DNA of 13,944 bases from Syntrophomonadaceae bacterium (GTDB taxonomy: Bacteria > Bacillota > Syntrophomonadia > Syntrophomonadales > Syntrophomonadaceae), in the NCBI GenBank assembly GCA_012522705.1, contig JAAYJY010000224.1:1-13944 (forward strand). The letters run 5' to 3'. The translations under genes were made by a program, and so were the position numbers. Every line of letters starts with the position of its first letter. The stretch's first letter is position 1. This document shows positions 1 through 5,598 of the stretch, piece by piece. The notes beneath the pieces are model-generated. The model had not been told where the DNA came from and made no database searches. It was given only the letters and a program-made list of their open reading frames with translations.

Positions 1-99
1 ATAAACAACCTAATCCCGGTCACCCTGGGTAACATTGTGGGCGGAGCAGTCTTCGTAGGAATGTACTACTGGTTCGTTTACCTGAGAAAAACGGCGTAA
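1..99 (+). CDS. FNT-family formate/nitrite transporter, C-terminal end only
   Basis: Frame 1 is open from the first base and ends at TAA 97-99, giving the last 32 residues of a protein whose start lies outside the window. The residues read INNLIPVTLGNIVGG, then a hydrophobic stretch rich in Gly, Val, Phe and Tyr, then a short basic tail (LRKTA). NLIPVTxGNIxGG followed by a last membrane helix is the C-terminal signature of the pentameric formate/nitrite transporter family (FocA/NirC/FdhC), inner-membrane channels for formate, nitrite or similar small anions. Which anion is carried cannot be judged from this fragment. Formate traffic would suit a fermentative or syntrophic anaerobe, which is an inference. 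No T-rich terminator follows the stop; a structured stretch (104-224) does. Confidence 0.8.
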   Translation: MNNLIPVTLGNIVGGAVFVGMYYWFVYLRKTA

Positions 100-103
100 G
101 GCC

Positions 104-224
104 AAGGACTAGAGTGTAGCCGCTTAAGCAATCGTTGCATTGTCGCAAATGAAACACTGATCGGGGCATTGCCGCCGTTGGGGACTGTTAAAGTCGACAT
201 GGAATGGCAATGCCCCTAGTCCTT
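104..224 (+). other. Structured intergenic element, possible three-way-junction RNA
   Basis: Between the FNT gene and the rubrerythrin gene three perfect inverted repeats nest as a closed three-way junction. The closing stem is AAGGACTA 104-111 with TAGTCCTT 217-224 (8 bp). A first arm is AGTGT 113-117 with ACACT 154-158. A second arm is GGGGCATTGCC 163-173 with GGCAATGCCCC 206-216 (11 bp), which abuts the closing stem without a linker. Small hairpins are possible inside both arms (GCAA 128-131 with TTGC 135-138; GACT 183-186 with AGTC 192-195). No U-run follows, so it is not a standard intrinsic terminator. It matches no riboswitch class I can recall. The inverted repeat would also fold from the minus strand, so the strand is assumed from the flanking genes. 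Confidence 0.4.
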
Positions 225-296
225 ATTCCGGTTCAAAGCCAAAATTCTCAGTGATGCCAACCTACTTGAAAGTTTATCAAAAAGGGGGTATAAAAC

Positions 297-752
297 ATGG
301 ATCCAAAGGAATTTGAACGCATTATGGATATGGCCATTGCCGACGAGATCGAGGCCTTCGAATTTTATACTCAGGTAGCGGAGGCTACGGCTAGCGCCAC
401 CATGAAAAGAATCTTTAGGGAACTGGCAGAGGAGGAAGCGGGGCACAAGGTAGCCCTGGAGAAGATCAGGGATAAGGAACTGCAGAACTTCTCATTCCCG
501 GCCGTAACTGACTATGGTGTCTCGGAGACCGTGGAAATGCCTAAGTGTTCGATGGACATGAAGCCGGCTGACGCCATCGCCCTAGCCATGAAGAAAGAAG
601 AACAGGGCGTGAAGATGTACACTGGTCTGGCTAATGCCGCCACCGACCCTGAGCACAAGAGCGTGTTCATGAGCCTCGCCCGGATGGAAGCCGGACATAA
701 AGCTAAATTGGAGGATCTCTACAACCAGACCGCTTTCCCGGAATGCTGGTAA
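297..752 (+). CDS. Rubrerythrin-like diiron protein without rubredoxin domain
   Basis: A 151-residue ferritin-like four-helix protein of the rubrerythrin family. Two helix pairs each carry metal-ligand motifs: E17-x-E19 with E47-x-x-H50 in the first half, and E101/E102 with E131-x-x-H134 in the second. The two histidine motifs are nearly the same (EEAGHKVALE and MEAGHKAKLE), showing the internal duplication typical of the fold. The C-terminal rubredoxin Cys4 domain of classical rubrerythrin is missing; only C84 and C150 are present. Family members reduce hydrogen peroxide in the cytoplasm of anaerobes using a diiron site, and short forms need a separate electron donor. The ATG follows an AGGGGGT ribosome site at 283-289. 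The gene stands alone, and a strong hairpin (761-807) ends it. Peroxidase activity is inferred; a ferritin-like iron role is possible. Confidence 0.85.
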   Translation: MDPKEFERIMDMAIADEIEAFEFYTQVAEATASATMKRIFRELAEEEAGHKVALEKIRDKELQNFSFPAVTDYGVSETVEMPKCSMDMKPADAIALAMKKEEQGVKMYTGLANAATDPEHKSVFMSLARMEAGHKAKLEDLYNQTAFPECW

Positions 753-760
753 ACCAACCA

Positions 761-807
761 ATGGCCATAAAAAACCCGCCTTACAGAGGCGGGTTTTTTA
801 TGGCCAT
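761..807. terminator. Perfect 20-bp stem, probably bidirectional terminator
   Basis: Arms 761-780 and 788-807 are perfect 20-bp reverse complements around the 7-base loop TTACAGA. The GC core CCCGCC/GGCGGG is flanked by a run of six A on the left and six T on the right, so a transcript from either side ends in a GC hairpin followed by U residues. It starts 8 bp after the rubrerythrin stop. It also faces the minus-strand tRNA transcription unit arriving from the right, so it can insulate these convergent units. Confidence 0.9.
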
Positions 808-873
808 CAATGATAGAACTAGGGAGTCTGATGCTCTATTAGGATACATATTGGTACATAACCAGCATAGTCG

Positions 874-914
874 AAAAACAAAAAACCTATCTCCCAAGTA
901 AACAGGAAATAGGT
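874..914 (-). terminator. Rho-independent terminator of the tRNA unit
   Basis: Read on the minus strand, ACCTATTTCC (914-905) pairs with GGGAGATAGGT (895-885), giving about 10 to 11 bp including G-U pairs, and is followed by a T-rich tract TTTTTTGTTTTT (885-874). It lies about 10 bases downstream of the encoded CCA end of tRNA-Glu, as expected for the end of a short tRNA transcript. The bases between it and the 761-807 hairpin show nothing I can interpret. Confidence 0.85.
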
Positions 915-923
915 AGTCTATAC

Positions 924-998
924 TGGTAGCCCTAGGGGGAATCGAACCCCCGTTTCCGCCTTGAGAGGGCGGCGTCCTGACCGCTAGACGATAGGGCC
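924..998 (-). tRNA. tRNA-Glu (anticodon CTC)
   Basis: The minus strand folds as a cloverleaf. The acceptor stem is GGCCCTA/TAGGGCT (first pair G-U), the anticodon stem CCGCC/GGCGG encloses the 7-base loop CTCTCAA, and the T arm is GGGGG-TTCGATT-CCCCC. The anticodon CTC (plus-strand 963-965) reads GAG glutamate codons. The discriminator is A, and CCA is encoded (924-926). The gene starts 3 bases after the CCA of tRNA-Gln and is co-transcribed with it. The synthetase for glutamate, gltX, lies just upstream on the same strand. Confidence 0.95.
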
Positions 999-1001
999 GA
1001 A

Positions 1002-1075
1002 TGGCAGCCGGACAAGGATTCGAACCCTGGCGAACTGATCCAGAGTCAGTCGTGCTACCACTACACCATCCGGCT
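1002..1075 (-). tRNA. tRNA-Gln (anticodon CTG)
   Basis: Minus-strand cloverleaf with acceptor stem AGCCGGA/TCCGGCT, anticodon stem ACTGA/TCAGT around loop CTCTGGA, and T arm AGG-GTTCGAAT-CCT with neighbouring pairs. The anticodon CTG (plus-strand 1041-1043) reads CAG glutamine codons. The discriminator is G, and CCA is encoded at 1002-1004. A weak A1-U72 first pair and G73 fit bacterial tRNA-Gln identity. It is the first gene of a two-tRNA unit with its own promoter (1106-1135). Many Firmicutes lack a glutamine synthetase-type charging enzyme and instead mischarge tRNA-Gln with glutamate before GatCAB amidation; whether that holds here cannot be seen. Confidence 0.95.
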
Positions 1076-1105
1076 GCAAGCGCGCAAAACGCTCGCGCAA
1101 AAGTT

Positions 1106-1135
1106 ATTATAATACAGGCGCTGTGATATTGTCAA
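1106..1135 (-). promoter_or_regulatory. Consensus sigma-A promoter for tRNA-Gln/tRNA-Glu
   Basis: On the minus strand TTGACA (1135-1130) and TATAAT (1111-1106) are separated by 18 bases, so both hexamers match the housekeeping consensus exactly. The start would fall near 1099, about 24 bases before the mature 5' end of tRNA-Gln. The promoter sits in the 73-bp gap after gltX, so the tRNAs can be made independently of gltX read-through. Confidence 0.85.
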
Positions 1136-1148
1136 AACATTGCTGATT

Positions 1149-2618
1149 TTATTCTGCCGCCAGTTCTCCCACGTATTTTAGCGCCCGCTCCAGCCTGGCT
1201 TGACAAGCATCCCGGCCTAGCAGTTCCATGACCTCGAAAAGCCCCGGGGTATTGGTCACACCAGTCAAAGCCAACCTGGTTGGATGTATCAGGGCCGAGG
1301 CTTTGATCTCCATTTGGGCTGCCTTACCCCGCATCCCTTCCTCCAGGGCGGCGGCTATAAACTCTGGCACCGACTCCACCACCTCCAGTACCGCCCGAAT
1401 ATAGACGGCACTCCCGGCAGGGCGCAAGTATTTCTGGGTGCCCTTCGGGTCATAGGTCTCTGGCGCCGAAAAAAAATAGCTGACCAGGGGCAGGATTTCC
1501 CTGGTCGTCTTGGCCCGGCTTTGTACCAGTTCCACCACCTGCTGGAAATAACCGCGATTGTCATCCCGCAACCATCCTTTTTGAGTCGCTTCCGGTGTCA
1601 CCATATCCACGATCCGGTCCAGGTCGGCCGCAGCCAGGTATACGCCATTCATCCAGGTCAACTTGCCCAAATCGTAGATGGCTGCCGAACGGGAGACGGT
1701 CTCCAGAGCGAAGTTTTTTATCATCTTGTCGCGGGGATAGATGTCGATGTCGTCACCCGGCGACCAACCCAGCAGGACCAGGTAATTGACCAGGGCTTCG
1801 GGCAGGTAACCTTGATCGCGGAACTCCTGTACCGAGGTAGCCCCGTGGCGTTTGGAAAGTTTGCTGCGGTCTGGAGCCAGGATCATCGACAGATGGGCAA
1901 AATAAGGCAGAGCCCAGCCCAAGGCGTCATAAACCTTGATCTGCTTGGGGGTATTGGACAGGTGTTCTTCAGCCCTCAGCACATGACTGATGGCCATGGT
2001 ATGATCGTCGACTACCACCGCGAAATTATAGGTCGGCCATCCATCCGATTTGGCGATAATGAAATCGTCCATCAGCTGATTATCGAATTGAACTGTTCCA
2101 CGAATCAGGTCCTTTACCACAGTCTGGCCGGTGCGGTCCACCCTCAAACGCACCACTGGCCGTTCCCCTGCCGCCATCCGGGCATTGGCCTCGGCAGCCG
2201 CCATGTGACTGCACTGGCCTTCATACCGGTAGTTGCGCTTTTCCTCCTGGGCCTTGTCCCGTTGGGCTTTAAGTTCATCCTGCCCGCAAAAGCAATGATA
2301 AGCCTTGTCCTGAGCCAGCAATTCCTCAATATACTGGCGGTAAATAGCCAAACGCTCACTCTGCCGGTAGGGACCGTATTCCCCGCCAACCCCCGGACCT
2401 TCATCCCAATCCAGGCCCAACCATTGCAAGCCATCCACTATCCCCTCCGCCGCGTCGGCGGTAGAGCGCATAAGATCGGTATCCTCAAGACGTAAGACCA
2501 GCACCCCTTGCCGGTTGTGGGCAAAAAGCCAGTTGAAAAGGGCAGTACGGGCGCCTCCGATATGCAGGGCACCGGTGGGACTGGGCGCAAATCTTACCCT
2601 AACCTTTTCCAAACTCAA
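1149..2618 (-). CDS. gltX: Glutamyl-tRNA synthetase (GluRS)
   Basis: A 489-residue class I aminoacyl-tRNA synthetase that attaches glutamate to tRNA-Glu in the cytoplasm. The catalytic domain opens with FAPSPTGALHIGG, where H19-I-G-G is the HIGH signature, and carries KLSKR at 253-257 (KMSKS signature). A zinc-knuckle pattern is visible as C109-x-C111 with Y132-x3-C136. The helical anticodon-binding part fills the C-terminal third. By eye, R368 (VQSRAKT) lies where E. coli GltX has R350, the arginine that reads C36 of tRNA-Glu. This would favour a discriminating enzyme but needs a proper alignment. Translation starts at TTG 2618, with AAGGAG at 2628-2623 four bases upstream; this start gives the family's usual N-terminus. 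The gene is followed on the same strand by tRNA-Gln and tRNA-Glu. No T-box is seen upstream. Confidence 0.95.
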   Translation of the reverse strand: MSLEKVRVRFAPSPTGALHIGGARTALFNWLFAHNRQGVLVLRLEDTDLMRSTADAAEGIVDGLQWLGLDWDEGPGVGGEYGPYRQSERLAIYRQYIEELLAQDKAYHCFCGQDELKAQRDKAQEEKRNYRYEGQCSHMAAAEANARMAAGERPVVRLRVDRTGQTVVKDLIRGTVQFDNQLMDDFIIAKSDGWPTYNFAVVVDDHTMAISHVLRAEEHLSNTPKQIKVYDALGWALPYFAHLSMILAPDRSKLSKRHGATSVQEFRDQGYLPEALVNYLVLLGWSPGDDIDIYPRDKMIKNFALETVSRSAAIYDLGKLTWMNGVYLAAADLDRIVDMVTPEATQKGWLRDDNRGYFQQVVELVQSRAKTTREILPLVSYFFSAPETYDPKGTQKYLRPAGSAVYIRAVLEVVESVPEFIAAALEEGMRGKAAQMEIKASALIHPTRLALTGVTNTPGLFEVMELLGRDACQARLERALKYVGELAAE

Positions 2619-2635
2619 ACCACTCCTTCGCTAAT

Positions 2636-2664
2636 ATATTAGCCCAAACCATTTCTTGTCACAA
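2636..2664 (-). promoter_or_regulatory. Possible gltX promoter with very short leader
   Basis: On the minus strand TTGTGA (2664-2659) and TAATAT (2641-2636) lie 17 bases apart, each matching the sigma-A consensus at 4 of 6 positions. The predicted start near 2629 would leave only about 10 untranslated bases, placing the AAGGAG at the extreme 5' end. The -10 lies inside a perfect 14-bp palindrome GCTAATATATTAGC (2630-2643), and the -35 overlaps CTTGTCACAAG (2655-2665). The match is modest. Confidence 0.3.
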
Positions 2665-2749
2665 GTCGGCTGTTTCAGGCAAATACAGCTTTATTTCAAG
2701 GAACGCCAAATCCATTTATGGAAAACAGGCACCAAATGCAGACACTTTT

Positions 2750-2757
2750 CATATATT
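2750..2757 (+). promoter_or_regulatory. Possible sigma-E-type -10 element of yunB
   Basis: The octamer CATATATT resembles the mother-cell sigma-E -10 consensus CATACAxT, and the same octamer precedes ymxH. It lies 43 bases before the yunB start, leaving room for a short leader. The -35 region at the matching distance (about 2729-2735) is poor, so this rests on the -10 and on yunB being sigma-E dependent in Bacillus subtilis. Confidence 0.25.
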
Positions 2758-2800
2758 TAGATTGTAAGGCGAAATATCTGATATTTTGGGGGTTTAGCCA

Positions 2801-3448
2801 TTGGCCAGGAAGTGGATATCCGTACTTGCTGCCGTTCTCATCATTTTCCTTGTAGTCATTACAGTGTTGGTGGACTTGCAGGTGAAGGCCAGCATATTGG
2901 AGATCGCCAGAACTCAGGCCCAATTGCGGGCGGTGGAAGTAATAAATGAATCCATCAACAACAACATTGTATCCGGCACCAATTACCAGGACCTGGTATC
3001 CATCCAGACTGATTCCAACCAACGGGTGGTTATGCTGCAGGCCAACACGGTGGTTATTAACCAGTTGATGGCCCGCACCGTCAACGAGGTCATCAAGAGC
3101 AACACGTCTTTGCAGGCCAAAGCCATCAATATCCCCTTGGGACAGGTGACCGGCAACATAATGTTGATAGGCCGGGGACCCAGTGTCAGCGTTCGCGTCC
3201 TCCCAGTTCAGCAGGTCCATGTAGAAGTCGATAACCGTTTTGAACAAGCGGGCATAAACCAGACCCGCCATATCATATCATTTAAGATCAACACCCGGAT
3301 CAAGATCGCCGTCCCCCTGGCCAGCGAAGAACTGCCGGTCACAACAACTATACCCATCGCCGATACCGTGATAGTCGGGGAAGTCCCCCACACCTACGTC
3401 AATTTTTCCGGGGGCGCGGATGCCTTCATCAAAGGCAGCGAAAAATAA
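2801..3448 (+). CDS. yunB: Sporulation protein YunB
   Basis: A 215-residue protein with one N-terminal membrane segment (about residues 7-27, a run of V, L, I and A after the basic MARKW) and an otherwise soluble domain that would lie outside the membrane. The overall pattern matches the YunB family: the early stretch with VEVINESINNNI, the central IPLGQVTGN, and the C-terminal TTIPIADTVIVGEVPHTY. In Bacillus subtilis yunB is a mother-cell gene needed for efficient sporulation; its biochemical role is unknown. The start is TTG 2801, 8 bases after GGGGG at 2788-2792; no ATG offers a better start. It diverges from gltX across a 182-bp gap. Its presence is the clearest sign that the organism makes endospores. 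Confidence 0.88.
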   Translation: MARKWISVLAAVLIIFLVVITVLVDLQVKASILEIARTQAQLRAVEVINESINNNIVSGTNYQDLVSIQTDSNQRVVMLQANTVVINQLMARTVNEVIKSNTSLQAKAINIPLGQVTGNIMLIGRGPSVSVRVLPVQQVHVEVDNRFEQAGINQTRHIISFKINTRIKIAVPLASEELPVTTTIPIADTVIVGEVPHTYVNFSGGADAFIKGSEK

Positions 3449-3463
3449 CGCTAGTCGACGCAG

Positions 3464-3492
3464 TCAATTTTCCTAACCGCAATTCATATATT
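3464..3492 (+). promoter_or_regulatory. Candidate sigma-E promoter of ymxH
   Basis: TCAATTT (3464-3470) and CATATATT (3485-3492) are separated by 14 bases. They match the sporulation sigma-E consensus (KMATATT, 14 bases, CATACAxT) at 5 of 7 and 7 of 8 positions. The start would fall near 3499, about 23 bases before the ymxH ATG. A perfect AT palindrome (3486-3502) overlaps the -10. The call is by eye; AT-rich sequence makes chance matches possible. Confidence 0.4.
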
Positions 3493-3521
3493 AATAATAT
3501 ATTCTGAACAGGAGTGATAAC

Positions 3522-3815
3522 ATGGTCAAGTTGTCTGATCTTCGCACCCGGGAAGTGATAAACGTCCTGGATGGGAAAAAACTGGGCAGCATTATAGATA
3601 TAGAATTGGATGCCGAGCGGGGCCGGGTACTGGCCCTGGTGTTACCGGGATCGGGCAAGGGGTGGAGCGTGTTTGCCCGCCGCGAAGAGTTGATAGTCCC
3701 CTGGGATAAGATAGTGCGGATCGGCCATGACGTCATCCTGGTGGAAATACCTACCTTCTCGGAGGTGGACAAAAAACACCGGGGAAGATTCATCGACGAC
3801 GATGATAATTTCTAG
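3522..3815 (+). CDS. ymxH: YlmC/YmxH family PRC-barrel sporulation protein
   Basis: A 97-residue single-domain protein. Residues 1-80 have the PRC-barrel beta pattern: an opening MVKLSDLRTREVINVLDGKKLG, then IIDIELD, the hydrophobic strand VLALVLPGSGKG, then IVPWDKIVRIGHDVILVEI. This matches the YlmC/YmxH family, which sporulating Firmicutes keep and which has no known biochemical activity. The tail is strongly acidic (DDDDNF). The ATG has AGGAG at 3510-3514 seven bases upstream. It follows yunB by 73 bp and precedes nrdR, an order common in Clostridia. It ends with TAG, one of only two natural TAG stops in the window, which bears on the TAG inside ileS. Confidence 0.88.
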   Translation: MVKLSDLRTREVINVLDGKKLGSIIDIELDAERGRVLALVLPGSGKGWSVFARREELIVPWDKIVRIGHDVILVEIPTFSEVDKKHRGRFIDDDDNF

Positions 3816-3835
3816 GCGATAATGGTTGGCGGCGG

Positions 3836-3864
3836 TTGATTATCAGATTATTATTAGTCATAAT
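3836..3864 (+). promoter_or_regulatory. Candidate sigma-A promoter of nrdR
   Basis: TTGATT (3836-3841) and CATAAT (3859-3864) have a 17-base spacer, with 4 of 6 and 5 of 6 consensus matches. The start would fall near 3871, about 55 bases before the nrdR ATG. An imperfect palindrome GGTGTATATCTACC (3883-3896, 10 of 14 symmetric positions) lies just downstream of that start, where an autoregulatory NrdR site could act. Confidence 0.4.
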
Positions 3865-3925
3865 GTTGATTGGACAGCAATAGGTGTATATCTACCCTAT
3901 AAGCGGGCACATTGAGGTGAAGTCA

Positions 3926-4378
3926 ATGCTGTGTCCTTTTTGCCGGACCACGGAAAGCAAGGTAATCGAAAGCCGATCCAGTGAGGATGGAGCGGTCATA
4001 CGTCGGCGGCGCGAGTGCATCGCCTGCCACAAACGTTTCACCACTCATGAGAAAGTCGAGGAGAGGCCGTTCCGGGTGGTCAAGAAGGATGGCACCCGCC
4101 AACAGTTCAATCGCGATAAAATCCTCATGGGGATTCTGCGCGCCTGTGAAAAGCGGCCGGTAAGTTCGGAAACCATCGAGGCCACGGTGGATTCCATCGA
4201 GGCTGAATTGAGGGATTCCCATGACCGTGAAGTGAGCACCATGGTCATCGGCGAGATGGTGATGGACAGGCTGCGGGCTCTGGACGAGGTGGCCTACGTC
4301 CGATTTGCCTCAGTTTATCGGCAATTCACTGATCTGAATAGCTTTATCAGCGCCATTGATCAGCTCAAAGGCCAATAA
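3926..4378 (+). CDS. nrdR: Transcriptional repressor NrdR
   Basis: The start at ATG 3926 gives 150 residues, the family's usual size, and follows GAGGTGA (3914-3920) by five bases; the frame is open further upstream, but a start at 3884 would add 14 residues not normal for the family. Residues 1-34 form a zinc ribbon (MLCPFC with C3, C6, C31, C34), with the basic stretch RRRREC between. Residues about 49-139 are an ATP-cone (RPFRVVKKDGTRQQFNRDKI through VAYVRFASVYRQF). NrdR binds ATP and dATP and represses ribonucleotide reductase genes at NrdR boxes when dNTPs are plentiful. The neighbouring genes are not reductase genes; linkage to ymxH and the pgeF-sepF run is a usual clostridial arrangement. 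Confidence 0.96.
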   Translation: MLCPFCRTTESKVIESRSSEDGAVIRRRRECIACHKRFTTHEKVEERPFRVVKKDGTRQQFNRDKILMGILRACEKRPVSSETIEATVDSIEAELRDSHDREVSTMVIGEMVMDRLRALDEVAYVRFASVYRQFTDLNSFISAIDQLKGQ

Positions 4379-4400
4379 CTCCCAGGGGTGCCTGAGCCAT

Positions 4401-4700
4401 TTATAAAGGCTCTCCCTGTTCCATTTCCGCTTGCAGAAGCTCCTGGGTCTGCTCGGCACAAGCTTCCGGAACCGCTACCTTGACTTCACCTAATGGGCCT
4501 ACCGTCAGACCAAATACCGATCCCAAGGATTTTATAAGCTTTACCGGTATGCCGAAGGACTTTATCAAACTTTCCAGCAATGCATCCTCGGGCGGATTGA
4601 CGGTGGCGATAACGACCCACGGCGACTGAGAGATATCGAAGCCGCAATTAGGGCACGGCCACTGCTCATCGGGGTTCTGCTCACAGCGGGGACATTTCAT
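4401..4700 (-). CDS. Zinc-ribbon and DUF2007 domain protein
   Basis: A 99-residue protein. Residues 3-19 form a small zinc ribbon (CPRC, then WPCPNCG; C3, C6, C16, C19). Residues about 28-92 look like a DUF2007 domain (VVIATVNPPEDALLESLI, FGIPVKLI, VKVAVPEACAEQTQELL). This domain is annotated as a putative signal-transducing fold related to ACT-like ligand binders, with no proven function. The start at ATG 4700 is chosen over longer open-frame starts because AGGAGGTG (4714-4707) sits six bases before it and the CPRC motif begins at once. The gene is convergent with nrdR (22-bp gap, no clear terminator) and divergent from pgeF with only 49 bp between start codons. The function is unknown. Confidence 0.8.
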   Translation of the reverse strand: MKCPRCEQNPDEQWPCPNCGFDISQSPWVVIATVNPPEDALLESLIKSFGIPVKLIKSLGSVFGLTVGPLGEVKVAVPEACAEQTQELLQAEMEQGEPL

Positions 4701-4749
4701 TGGAAACACCTCCTGAACACATTTTAATAAATATCGGGGGCAAGGACAA
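4700..4749. promoter_or_regulatory. Possible overlapping divergent promoters
   Basis: On the minus strand TTGTCC (4749-4744) is 17 bases from TAAAAT (4726-4721), aimed at the DUF2007 gene. On the plus strand TTGGAA (4700-4705) is 17 bases from TTTAAT (4723-4728), aimed at pgeF. The two -10 elements share bases 4723-4726, so the polymerases would exclude each other. Both leaders would be only about 15 bases, which is short. The matches are 4 to 5 of 6, so this is tentative. Confidence 0.35.
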
Positions 4750-5568
4750 ATGCAGCCGTGGATCATACGGGATACCGGGACGATCAAATATATAACTTTG
4801 CCCGGCTGGGAAGCCGAAGGAGTAGCCTTGGCCTTCTCGACCCGCTTGGGCGGAGTGAGCCAGGGGATCCATGAATCGCTAAACATGGGACTCCATGTGG
4901 AGGATCAGGATGAATTGGTCCTGGAAAATCGCCGCCGCCTGGCTGCGGTTTTCGATTTTAATCTGGACGCAGTGGTATGCTGCCAACAGGTGCACGGCAA
5001 CCAAGTGGCCGTGGTCGGGGAGGCTGACCGGGGTCGAGGGGCATTTCGTCTGGGGGACGAGATACCGGGGTGCGATGCTCTGGTAACGGTTCAACCGGGA
5101 ATATTTTTGCTCAGTTTCTACGCCGATTGCGTTCCGCTCTACCTTTTCGACCCCCTTCAAAGGGTGGTGGCCAGCGCCCATTGTGGCTGGAAGGGAACCA
5201 TGGGTCGGATCGGCCGCCATACCATCGATATGATGAACCGGCAATTCGGAACCCGCCCTGAATCGGTGTGGGCTTTCATCGGACCGGGGATCGGAGCCCC
5301 ATGTTTCGAAATAAACCCGGATTTGGCGGCTCGGGTAAATGCTGAATTTACGGGTTGGCATGATATAATTAACAGGGACAGGCAGGACCGCTATACATGG
5401 GATCTGCAGGAAACCAATGCCAGGATATTACAGGCGGCGGGAGTCATGTCCCGGAATATATCCATCTGTTCCTTGTGCACGGTATGCCAGCCGGATTTGT
5501 TTTTTTCTTACCGCCGGGAAAAAGGCCTGACCGGGCGGATGGCAGCGGTACTTGGCCTGCAGTATTAA
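4750..5568 (+). CDS. pgeF: PgeF/YlmD family laccase-domain protein (peptidoglycan editing factor)
   Basis: A 272-residue cytoplasmic protein of the YfiH/YlmD family. The three metal ligands are visible: H82 in QQVHG, C127 in YADCVP, and H144 in AHCGWKGT. Family signatures FSTRLGGVS, NMGLHV, FIGPGIGAPCFEI and FFSYRRE also appear. Older names call it a polyphenol oxidase. Studied members act on purine nucleosides (adenosine deaminase and phosphorylase activities), and in E. coli the protein corrects peptidoglycan precursors made with the wrong amino acid. The gene opens the plus-strand ylm-type run, as ylmD does in Bacillus. The ATG has a modest AAGGA (4742-4746) close upstream. The next gene starts 30 bp after its TAA. 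Confidence 0.92.
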   Translation: MQPWIIRDTGTIKYITLPGWEAEGVALAFSTRLGGVSQGIHESLNMGLHVEDQDELVLENRRRLAAVFDFNLDAVVCCQQVHGNQVAVVGEADRGRGAFRLGDEIPGCDALVTVQPGIFLLSFYADCVPLYLFDPLQRVVASAHCGWKGTMGRIGRHTIDMMNRQFGTRPESVWAFIGPGIGAPCFEINPDLAARVNAEFTGWHDIINRDRQDRYTWDLQETNARILQAAGVMSRNISICSLCTVCQPDLFFSYRREKGLTGRMAAVLGLQY

Positions 5569-5598
5569 GAGGCGATAACAGACCGGGGGTAGGGGACC

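Noticed and set aside
104..224. Standard intrinsic terminator or known riboswitch
   Set aside because: There is no T-run after either stem, the arm loop is over 30 bases, and none of the conserved bases of the riboswitch classes I know can be placed.
289..294. TATAAA, 17 bases after TTGAAA, as a promoter for rubrerythrin
   Set aside because: It lies 2 bases before the ATG, so transcription would start inside the coding region; it is part of the ribosome-site spacer.
1284..2495. A 403-codon open frame on the plus strand opposite gltX
   Set aside because: It is antisense to a clearly conserved synthetase, shows no recognisable protein features and has an odd His/Gln/Pro-rich composition. It arises from the codon use of gltX.
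4394..4412. GAGCC/GGCTC hairpin between nrdR and the DUF2007 gene as a terminator
   Set aside because: The stem is only 5 bp, there is no T-run, and it overlaps the DUF2007 stop codon.
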